Positions 24,544 to 31,489 of a stretch of DNA of 64,000 nucleotides are shown piece by piece. The stretch comes from PBB1 sp040400875 (GTDB lineage Bacteria > Pseudomonadota > Gammaproteobacteria > Burkholderiales > Burkholderiaceae_C): NCBI GenBank assembly GCA_040400875.1, contig JBBAPK010000005.1:1-64000 (forward strand), given 5' to 3'. Positions within the stretch are counted from its first letter, which is position 1; the number at the start of each line of letters is the position of its first letter. The notes beneath the pieces were generated by a model. The model was not told the origin of the DNA. It did not search any database and saw nothing but the letters and a program-made list of their open reading frames with translations. Made by a program: the position numbers and the translations under genes.

Positions 24544-25431
24544 ATGCGCGCCTTGCCCTCGGTCTTTCAACGCCCCACCTTGCTGATCGTCGGCTGTGGT
24601 GATGTCGGCATGCGCGTGCTGCGGCTGCTGCGCGGGCGTTACCGCTTGCTCGCGCTCACCTCCAGCCCGCAGCGCGCGGCCACCCTGCGCGCGGCCGGCG
24701 CGGTGCCGCTGCTGGGCAATCTGGATGAGCCCGCCACGCTGGCGCGGCTGGCCAGTGTGGCCGATGCGGTGCTGCATCTGGCGCCGCCGCCGCTGCAAGG
24801 CTCGACTGACCCGCGCACACGCCACTTGCTCGAGGCGCTGGGCCGCAGCCAGCGGGTGCGGCGCATCGTCTACGCCAGCACCAGTGGCGTCTATGGCGAC
24901 TGCGGTGGCGAACGCTTCGACGAGACCCGCGCCGTCAACCCGACCACCGACCGCGCACGCCGCCGCGTCGATGCCGAGGCGCAGCTGCGCTGGTATGGCC
25001 GCGCCCACGGCGTGCGCGTGGCCATCCTGCGCATCCCCGGCATTTACGCCGTCGACCGCGAAGGCGGCCACCCGCGCGAGCGTCTGATGCGTGGCACCGC
25101 CGTGCTGCGCGCCGAGGACGACGTGCACACCAACCACATCCACGCCGACGATTTGGCCCGCGCCTGCGTTGCTGCACTCACCCGTGCGCTGCCGCAGCGC
25201 GTGGTGCACGCGAGCGACGACACCGATATGAAGATGGGCGACTACTTCGATCTGGCCGCCGACGTGTGCGGGCTGCCACGCCCGCCGCGCATCAGCCGTG
25301 CCGAGGCCGCCGAGCGGCTGTCTCCGATGCTCATGAGCTTCATGAGCGAATCGCGTCGGCTCGACAACCACCGGCTCAAGCGCGAACTGCGATTGCGGCT
25401 GCGCTACCCGACGGCGCGCGACGGCTTGTGA
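24544..25431 (+). CDS. NAD-dependent epimerase/SDR-type protein
   Basis: The 295-residue protein begins with a Rossmann motif (LLIVGCGDVGMRVLRLL) and has VADAVLHLAPPPLQGS and the YASTSGVYGDCGGERFDE region expected for an atypical extended short-chain dehydrogenase. The catalytic YxxxK is not obvious: the Tyr of SGVYGD is not followed by the usual Lys. It may therefore be an atypical member of the YeeZ/SDR_a4-like group. The substrate is unknown. ATG 24544 is preferred to TTG 24538. Confidence 0.7.
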   Translation: MRALPSVFQRPTLLIVGCGDVGMRVLRLLRGRYRLLALTSSPQRAATLRAAGAVPLLGNLDEPATLARLASVADAVLHLAPPPLQGSTDPRTRHLLEALGRSQRVRRIVYASTSGVYGDCGGERFDETRAVNPTTDRARRRVDAEAQLRWYGRAHGVRVAILRIPGIYAVDREGGHPRERLMRGTAVLRAEDDVHTNHIHADDLARACVAALTRALPQRVVHASDDTDMKMGDYFDLAADVCGLPRPPRISRAEAAERLSPMLMSFMSESRRLDNHRLKRELRLRLRYPTARDGL

Positions 25432-25450
25432 GCCTAGGCCGCGCGGGCGA

Positions 25451-26050
25451 TCAGCGCCGGCGCCCCGAAAACGGCGACTGGCCGCGCCAGTAGCGCAGCA
25501 TCAAGAAACCGCCGAGCATGCCGCCCAGGTGCGCGAAGTGCGCCACGCCCGAGGCCGTGCCGGTCACGCCCATGAGCAGCTCGAGTCCGCCGTAGATGGC
25601 CACGAAGACCTTGGCCTTCATCGGGATCGGCGGGATCAGCGGCACGATGGTGCGGTTGGGAAAGGTCATGCCGTAAGCCAGCAGCAGCCCGAACAGGCCG
25701 CCCGAAGCACCCACCGTTGGGTACATCGAGCCCAGCAACCAGGTCACCAGCAACTGCGCTGCCGCCGCGCTCAGCACGCTGGCCGCGTAGAAGCGGATGA
25801 AGCGCTGACGACCCCAGATCTGTTCCAGCTCAGAGCCGAACATCCACAACCCCAGCATGTTGAAAAACAGGTGCCCCAAGCCGGCGTGTAAGAAGGCGTA
25901 GGTCACCACCTGCCACGGCAGGAACAAGTCACTGGCCAGCGGCCACAGCCCAAACACACGCGTGAACAACGGGCCGATGAAAAGGCCGATGCAAAACGCT
26001 GCAACGTTGATCAGCAACAGTGCGCGAGTGACGGGTGGCAAGGGTGGCAT
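25451..26050 (-). CDS. Rhomboid-family intramembrane serine protease
   Basis: The 199-residue protein has about six hydrophobic helices. Rhomboid landmarks are YAFLHAGLGHLFFNMLGLWMFG (conserved H and N in helix 2), the nucleophile in GASGGLFGLLLAY (GxSG) and the histidine in HFAHLGGMLGGFL, forming the Ser-His dyad. It should cleave transmembrane substrates within the bilayer; targets are unknown. It ends close to the convergent SDR-type gene. Confidence 0.9.
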   Translation of the reverse strand: MPPLPPVTRALLLINVAAFCIGLFIGPLFTRVFGLWPLASDLFLPWQVVTYAFLHAGLGHLFFNMLGLWMFGSELEQIWGRQRFIRFYAASVLSAAAAQLLVTWLLGSMYPTVGASGGLFGLLLAYGMTFPNRTIVPLIPPIPMKAKVFVAIYGGLELLMGVTGTASGVAHFAHLGGMLGGFLMLRYWRGQSPFSGRRR

Positions 26051-26105
26051 TCAGCAGGCCTCATCTTTGTAAAGCGAGCCGTGAGGGTAACCTCAAAGAC
26101 GGCGG

Positions 26106-26111
26106 CATAAT
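26106..26111 (+). promoter_or_regulatory. Candidate -10 (CATAAT) for tRNA-Leu
   Basis: CATAAT lies 15 bases before the mature 5' end of the tRNA. No clear -35 is seen. Confidence 0.4.
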
Positions 26112-26126
26112 CGCCGCTCGCTCCGG

Positions 26127-26211
26127 GCCTCGGTGGTGAAATTGGTAGACGCGCGGGACTCAAAATCCCGTTCCGAAAGGAGTGTCGGTTCGATTCCGAC
26201 CCGAGGCACCA
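26127..26211 (+). tRNA. tRNA-Leu (anticodon CAA), CCA encoded
   Basis: The acceptor arms GCCTCGG and CCGAGGC pair perfectly. The anticodon stem-loop CGGGA-CTCAAAA-TCCCG gives anticodon CAA, and the T arm GTCGG-TTCGATT-CCGAC is canonical. A long variable arm (TTCCGAAAGGAGT) marks a class II tRNA, as expected for leucine. The 3' CCA is present in the DNA. It reads UUG codons. Confidence 0.97.
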
Positions 26212-26295
26212 CCCCAACGTTTTTCAGTGTTTGCCGATGCGGTGCAATGCCGCAGTGCCAGCCGCACTTCACCCGCCCGTTTGCTGCGAGTCCGC

Positions 26296-27213
26296 ATGGC
26301 CAAGAAGCAACCCGTTTATCGCTCTCTCGAAGACCTGATTGGCCAAACGCCGTTGGTGCGGCTGGCCCGTTTGCCGGGTGTGGGTGGTCAGCGCCGTGGC
26401 AATGTGATCCTGGGCAAGCTCGAGGGCAACAACCCCGCCGGCTCGGTGAAAGACCGTGCGGCCATCAGCATGATCCGGTGCGCTGAAGAGCGCGGCCAGA
26501 TCAAGCCGGGCGACACGCTGATCGAAGCCACTTCGGGCAACACCGGCATCGCGCTGGCCATGGCAGCAGCCATTCGCGGCTACCGCATGCTGCTGATCAT
26601 GCCCGAGGACCTGTCGATCGAGCGCGCGCAGACGATGCGCGCCTTTGGCGCCGAGCTGATGCTCACGCCGCGCTCGGGCGGCATGGAGCACGCACGCGAT
26701 CTGGCCGATCAACTGCAGCGCGACGGCAAGGGCGTGGTGCTCGATCAGTTCGCCAACGCCGACAACCCGCGCGTGCATTACGAGACCACCGGCCCCGAGA
26801 TCTGGCGCGACACCGCCGGCCAGGTCACGCACTTCGTGAGCGCCATGGGCACCACCGGCACCATCACCGGCGTGTCGCGCTACCTGAAGGAAATGAACCC
26901 TGCGGTGCGCATCATCGGCGCGCAGCCCAGCGAAGGTTCACGCATTCCCGGCATACGCAAATGGCCCGAGGCCTATCTGCCCAAGATCTACGACCCGACC
27001 CATGTCGACGAGATCGTGCAGGTCAGTCAGGCCGATGCCGAGGAAATGGCGCGGCGTCTGGCTCGCGAAGAAGGCATCTTTGCCGGCATCTCGGCCGCCG
27101 GTGCCTGCTGGGTGGCGCTCGATTTGGCGCGCCAGCTCGACAACGCGACCATCGTGTTCATCGTGTGCGATCGAGGAGACCGCTATTTGTCGACCGGGGT
27201 GTTTCCGGTCTGA
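26296..27213 (+). CDS. cysM: Cysteine synthase B
   Basis: CysM makes cysteine from O-acetylserine and sulfide or thiosulfate. The 305-residue PLP enzyme has the catalytic lysine in NNPAGSVKDRAA (K52), the substrate loop EATSGNTGIALAMAAA and the glycine-rich AMGTTGTITGVSRYLKE. The NNPAGSVKDR form and length fit CysM better than CysK. ATG 26296 gives the family N-terminus; the in-frame start at 26182 lies inside the tRNA gene. Confidence 0.92.
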   Translation: MAKKQPVYRSLEDLIGQTPLVRLARLPGVGGQRRGNVILGKLEGNNPAGSVKDRAAISMIRCAEERGQIKPGDTLIEATSGNTGIALAMAAAIRGYRMLLIMPEDLSIERAQTMRAFGAELMLTPRSGGMEHARDLADQLQRDGKGVVLDQFANADNPRVHYETTGPEIWRDTAGQVTHFVSAMGTTGTITGVSRYLKEMNPAVRIIGAQPSEGSRIPGIRKWPEAYLPKIYDPTHVDEIVQVSQADAEEMARRLAREEGIFAGISAAGACWVALDLARQLDNATIVFIVCDRGDRYLSTGVFPV

Positions 27214-27275
27214 GCGCGGTGTGCACACGGCCCATGTCCGGGTGTTTCACGATGCCAAGACCGCCTTGCCGCCGG

Positions 27276-27281
27276 TAAAGT
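27276..27281 (+). promoter_or_regulatory. Candidate -10 (TAAAGT) close to the TusA-like gene start
   Basis: TAAAGT ends nine bases before ATG 27291 with no Shine-Dalgarno between. Confidence 0.35.
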
Positions 27282-27290
27282 ACGCGTCCC

Positions 27291-27521
27291 ATGAAGCCCC
27301 CTCACATCGAAGTCGACACGCGCGGCATGCACTGCCCGCTGCCCATCCTCAAGGCCAAGAAGGCGCTGGCTCAGATGGCCAGTGGCGAGCTGCTTCAGGT
27401 GGTGTCGACCGACCCGAATTCGATGCGCGATTTCCAAGCCTTTGCCAAGCAAACGGGCAACGAGCTGGTCGAGCAAATTGTCTGGCAGGACGAATACGTG
27501 CACGTGCTGCGCAGGCGCTGA
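27291..27521 (+). CDS. TusA-family sulfurtransferase
   Basis: The 76-residue protein has the TusA signature DTRGMHCPLPILKAKKAL, in which C15 of CPxP carries the persulfide. Family members relay sulfur, for example to TusBCD for 2-thiouridine or in other sulfur-trafficking routes. Being next to cysM suggests a general sulfur role, but the acceptor is unknown. Length is typical. It is convergent with galU. Confidence 0.88.
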   Translation: MKPPHIEVDTRGMHCPLPILKAKKALAQMASGELLQVVSTDPNSMRDFQAFAKQTGNELVEQIVWQDEYVHVLRRR

Positions 27522-27536
27522 AGTCGAGCCGTCAGC

Positions 27537-28418
27537 TCACAGCGCCAGCGTCTTGAGGTAATCGCGAAAGCCCGGGCCCAGTTTCGGGTGCTGCAAGGCC
27601 AGTTCGACGTTAGCCTCCAGAAAACCCTCTTTGCTGCCGCAGTCGTAGCGGCGGCCTTCGTAGCGAAAGGCAAACACCTTTTCGCGGCGCATCAACCCGG
27701 CGATGCCGTCGGTGAGCTGAATCTCGCCGCCCACGCCGCGTGGCTGGTTGGCGATCTCGCGGAAAACCCCCGGCGTCAGGATGTAGCGGCCGGCAACACC
27801 CAGACGTGACGGCGCGTTTTCGGGCTTGGGTTTTTCGACGATGTGGGTCACGTCCATCATGCGGTCGTTGACCGGCGTGCCGGCCACGATGCCGTAGCGG
27901 CTGGTGTGTTCTTCGGGGACTTCCTGCACCGCGATGATCGAAGCCTGCCAGTCGGCAAAGCGCTCGACCATTTGCTTGAGCACCGGCGGTGCGCCCACCA
28001 TCAAGTCGTCGGCCAGCAGCACCGCAAAGGGCTCGTTGACCACCACGCTTTGAGCGCACAGCACGGCGTGTCCCAGACCGAAGGCCTTGGCCTGGCGGAT
28101 GTAGATGCACTCCATGTCGTGCGGCTTGATGGTGTGAACCAACTCGAGCAGTTCGTTCTTGCCGGCGGCTTCGAGTTCGGCCTCAAGTTCATAGGCGGTG
28201 TCGAAGTGGTCTTCGATCGCGCGCTTGCTGCGGCCGTTGACGAAGATCATCTGGCGGATGCCCGCCTCGTAGGCCTCTTCGACGGCGTACTGGATCAGCG
28301 GCTTGTCGACGATGGTCAGCATTTCCTTGGGCTGCGCCTTCGTGGCAGGCAGGAAACGCGTGCCCATGCCGGCAACGGGAAACACGGCTTTGTTGATCTT
28401 CATCTGAGGTGCTATCAC
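27537..28418 (-). CDS. galU: UTP-glucose-1-phosphate uridylyltransferase
   Basis: GalU makes UDP-glucose from UTP and glucose-1-phosphate. The product shows the nucleotide-binding FPVAGMGTRFLPATKAQPKEML, VDKPLIQYAVEEA, LADDLM (metal-binding Asp) and KPKPENAPS motifs. I place the start at GTG 28418 because AAGGA lies five bases upstream, giving 293 residues; ATG 28403 five codons downstream is the alternative and lacks an SD. The gene lies downstream of valS, with a TTTGACAGTCAAA palindrome in between. Confidence 0.93.
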   Translation of the reverse strand: MIAPQMKINKAVFPVAGMGTRFLPATKAQPKEMLTIVDKPLIQYAVEEAYEAGIRQMIFVNGRSKRAIEDHFDTAYELEAELEAAGKNELLELVHTIKPHDMECIYIRQAKAFGLGHAVLCAQSVVVNEPFAVLLADDLMVGAPPVLKQMVERFADWQASIIAVQEVPEEHTSRYGIVAGTPVNDRMMDVTHIVEKPKPENAPSRLGVAGRYILTPGVFREIANQPRGVGGEIQLTDGIAGLMRREKVFAFRYEGRRYDCGSKEGFLEANVELALQHPKLGPGFRDYLKTLAL

Positions 28419-28454
28419 GGGAGTCCTTGTGTTCGATTCATTCTCACACGCAGG

Positions 28455-28467
28455 TTTGACAGTCAAA
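28455..28467. promoter_or_regulatory. Perfect palindrome TTTGAC-A-GTCAAA upstream of galU
   Basis: A 13-base dyad lies 37 bases before the galU GTG. On the minus strand it contains TTGACT, a possible -35 element. An operator role is inference. Confidence 0.35.
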
Positions 28468-28522
28468 TTGCCCAACGGCAATGCCTGCGCCCCCGATCCC
28501 GATGTGCAACCCGAGCGAAGGT

Positions 28523-31399
28523 CTACGTCGTGGACGCCAGCCGCAGCACCTGAGCTTGCAGCCGATCGCGTGTGGCGGTGAATTCGGCAATCCGCTGCCG
28601 TTCTTGAGCCACCACCGCTGCCGGCGCGCGCGCCACGAAGCCTTCGTTGGCCAGCTTGGCAGTGGCCTTGGTGATCTCGCCGTCGAGCCGGGTGATCTCC
28701 TTGGTCAGGCGTTCGGTCTCGGCCGCCACGTCGATCTCGACGTGCAGCGCGAGCCGCGTGCCGCCGAACTCAACCACCGGCGAGTTCAGCGTGGCCTGCG
28801 CATAGGCCGCCTCGTTGGTGTGCACCTGCACGTCGGACACCTTGGCCAGCGCCTTGAGCAAGGGGGCTGCGGCTTGCACAAAGGCCGCATCCCCCAGCGC
28901 CATCAGCGGCACGCGCTTGTCGGGCGACAGGCTCATCTCGCTGCGCAGGCGGCGGCACGCGCCCACCATGCCCTTGAGTTGCGCGACCCAGGCGTCGGCG
29001 TTCGCATCGATGCGGTCGAGTTGAGCCTCGGGGTAGGGCGCGGTGACCAGGCTGTCGGCCGAGCCGGCGACCTTGCGGTGCGCCACCACCGCCACGCGCT
29101 CCCACAGCTCGGCGGTGATGAACGGCGTGATCGGGTGCAGCAGCCGCAGCACGGTCTCGAGCACGCGGATCAGCGTGCGGCGGGTGGCGCGCTGTGCGGC
29201 CTCGTCACCGGTTTGCACCTGGACCTTGGCGATCTCGAGGTACCAGTCGCAGTACTCGTCCCACACGAACGAGTAGATGGCGCCGGCCACGTTGTCGAGC
29301 CGGTAGTCGGCAAAGCCCTGCGCCACGGCCGCTTCGACGCGCTGCAGCTCGCTGGTGATCCAGCGGTCGGCCTGCGAGAAGCTCAGGTACGCAGTCGTGG
29401 TGCCATCGCTGGTACCGCATTGCGATGGGGTGTGGGGGTCGAGCCCGCAGTCCTGACCTTCGCAGTTCATCAGCACGAAGCGCGTGGCGTTCCACAGCTT
29501 GTTGCAGAAGTTGCGGTAGCCCTCGCAGCGCTTGCTGTCGAAGTTGATGCTGCGCCCGAGGCTGGCCAGCGACGCAAAGGTGAAGCGCAGCGCATCGGCG
29601 CCGAAGGCCGGAATGCCGTCGGGGAATTCCTTTTCGGTGTCCTTGCGCACGCGCGGTGCGGTTTCGGGCTTGCGCAGACCCACGGTGCGCTTGTCGAGCA
29701 GCGGTGCGAGCGCAATGCCATCGATCAGGTCGACCGGGTCGAGCACGTTGCCTTCGGACTTGCTCATCTTCTTGCCCTGCGCGTCGCGCACCAGGCCGTG
29801 GATGTAGACGTGGTGGAACGGCACACGCCCAGTGAAGTGCGTGGTCATCATGATCATCCGGGCGACCCAGAAGAAGATGATGTCGTAGCCGGTGACCAGC
29901 ACGCTCGACGGCAAGAACAGGTCCATTTCCTCGGTCTTCTCGGGCCAGCCCAGCGACGAGAACGGCACCATGGCCGACGAGTACCAGGTGTCGAGCACGT
30001 CTTCGTCGCGCGTCAAAGCGCCCGTGTAGCCGGCGGCGGTGGCCTTGGCACGCGCTTCGTCTTCGCTGCGCGCTACGAACAGCTCGCCGTCGGTGCCGTA
30101 CCAGGCCGGGATCTGATGGCCCCACCACAGCTGGCGCGAGATGCACCAGTCGGTGATGTTCTTCATCCACTGGTCGTAGGTGTTGACCCACTGCTCGGGC
30201 ACGAACTTGACCGCGCCGCTGTCGACCGCATCGATGGCCTTTTGCGCGATGCTCTTGCCGTCGGGGCCGGCCTTGGTCATGGCGACGAACCACTGGTCGG
30301 TGAGCATGGGCTCGATGATCTGGCCGGTGCGCGCGCAGCGCGGCACCATCAGCTTGTGCTTTTTGACCTCGACCAGAAAGCCCTGCGCGTCGAGGTCGGC
30401 CACGATGCGCTTGCGAGCCACGAAGCGGTCAAGCCCGCGATAGACCTCGGGTGCGTTGTCGTTGATCGCCGCATCGAGCGTGAGCACGCCGATGTTGGGC
30501 AGGCCGTGACGCTGGCCCACCGCATGGTCGTTCACGTCGTGCGCGGGGGTGACCTTGACCACGCCGGTGCCGAAGGCGCGATCGACGTAGTCGTCGGCGA
30601 TGACCGGGATGGTGCGACCGCACAGCGGCAACGCGACCCGCTTGCCGATCAGCGCTGCGTAGCGCTCGTCTTCGGGATGCACCATCACCGCCACGTCGCC
30701 GAGCAGGGTTTCGGGGCGGGTGGTGGCGACCACCAGATCGACCGGGCCCCCGCAAGCCGCGAGGCTGCCGTCGTCATCCACCAAGGGATAGCGGATGTGC
30801 CACAACGAGCCGTCTTCTTCCTCGCTTTCGACTTCGAGGTCGGACACCGCGCTCTTGAGCACCGGGTCCCAGTTGACCAGCCGCTTGCCGCGGTAGATCA
30901 GGCCTTGCTCGTGCAGCTGCACGAAGGTGTCGGTGACCACCTTGGACAGCTTGTCATCCATCGTGAAGTACTCGTGCGGCCAGCTCACGCTGTCGCCCAT
31001 GCGGCGCATCTGCTGCGTGATGGTCGAGCCCGACTGCTGCTTCCAGTCCCACACGCGGGCGACGAAGTTCTTGCGGCCGAGGTCGTGGCGGCTTTGTCCC
31101 TGTTCTTGCAGCTGACGCTCCACCACGATCTGCGTGGCGATGCCGGCGTGGTCGGTGCCCGGTACCCACAGCGTGTTGAAGCCGCGCATGCGGTGGTAGC
31201 GCGTGAGGCTGTCCATGATCGTCTGGTTGAACGCATGGCCCATGTGCAGCGTGCCGGTCACGTTGGGCGGCGGCAGCTGGATCGAGAACGACGGCTTGGC
31301 CGCGTCGAGCGTGGGTTCGTAGACACCGCTTTTTTCCCACAGCGGGCCCCAGTGGGCTTCGATGTCGGCGGGTTCGAAAGACTTGGCCAGTTCGGTCAT
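28523..31399 (-). CDS. valS: Valyl-tRNA synthetase
   Basis: The class I synthetase of 958 residues has HIGH as HMGH in PPPNVTGTLHMGHAF, the editing domain with TTRPETLLGDVAV, KMSKS in GKKMSKSEGNVLDP and a C-terminal coiled coil (about the last 70 residues, AETERLTKEITRLDGEITKA...). ATG 31399 gives the conserved N-terminus (MTELAKSFEPADIE); a GTG at 31444 would add 15 residues without family support. It is divergent from uvrD and precedes galU. Confidence 0.97.
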   Translation of the reverse strand: MTELAKSFEPADIEAHWGPLWEKSGVYEPTLDAAKPSFSIQLPPPNVTGTLHMGHAFNQTIMDSLTRYHRMRGFNTLWVPGTDHAGIATQIVVERQLQEQGQSRHDLGRKNFVARVWDWKQQSGSTITQQMRRMGDSVSWPHEYFTMDDKLSKVVTDTFVQLHEQGLIYRGKRLVNWDPVLKSAVSDLEVESEEEDGSLWHIRYPLVDDDGSLAACGGPVDLVVATTRPETLLGDVAVMVHPEDERYAALIGKRVALPLCGRTIPVIADDYVDRAFGTGVVKVTPAHDVNDHAVGQRHGLPNIGVLTLDAAINDNAPEVYRGLDRFVARKRIVADLDAQGFLVEVKKHKLMVPRCARTGQIIEPMLTDQWFVAMTKAGPDGKSIAQKAIDAVDSGAVKFVPEQWVNTYDQWMKNITDWCISRQLWWGHQIPAWYGTDGELFVARSEDEARAKATAAGYTGALTRDEDVLDTWYSSAMVPFSSLGWPEKTEEMDLFLPSSVLVTGYDIIFFWVARMIMMTTHFTGRVPFHHVYIHGLVRDAQGKKMSKSEGNVLDPVDLIDGIALAPLLDKRTVGLRKPETAPRVRKDTEKEFPDGIPAFGADALRFTFASLASLGRSINFDSKRCEGYRNFCNKLWNATRFVLMNCEGQDCGLDPHTPSQCGTSDGTTTAYLSFSQADRWITSELQRVEAAVAQGFADYRLDNVAGAIYSFVWDEYCDWYLEIAKVQVQTGDEAAQRATRRTLIRVLETVLRLLHPITPFITAELWERVAVVAHRKVAGSADSLVTAPYPEAQLDRIDANADAWVAQLKGMVGACRRLRSEMSLSPDKRVPLMALGDAAFVQAAAPLLKALAKVSDVQVHTNEAAYAQATLNSPVVEFGGTRLALHVEIDVAAETERLTKEITRLDGEITKATAKLANEGFVARAPAAVVAQERQRIAEFTATRDRLQAQVLRLASTT

Positions 31400-31459
31400 G
31401 GGGACACCGGGTAGAGCGCCGCGAAAACGGTCGCCTGAGAGCACGAAAACAGAGGGCAG

Positions 31460-31483
31460 ATTGTAGGAGGCGGCTCCTAGAAT
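31460..31483. promoter_or_regulatory. Divergent valS/uvrD promoter built on a palindrome
   Basis: TAGGAG-GCGG-CTCCTA (31464-31479) is a perfect inverted repeat. Extending outward it contains TACAAT on the minus strand (31460-31465, a -10 for valS) and TAGAAT on the plus strand (31478-31483, a -10 for uvrD, six bases before its ATG). The arms match at 9 of 10 positions. Confidence 0.5.
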
Positions 31484-31489
31484 GCCCCG

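Noticed and set aside
23446..25431. Deoxysugar biosynthesis cluster from the reductase and SDR-type pair
   Set aside because: No nucleotidyltransferase, dehydratase or aminotransferase for deoxysugars is adjacent, and the two genes are divergent.
28481..31414. 977-codon plus-strand open frame
   Set aside because: It is antisense to valS, has a His/Arg/Ala-biased composition typical of GC-rich shadow frames and shows no known domain, whereas valS has all synthetase motifs.
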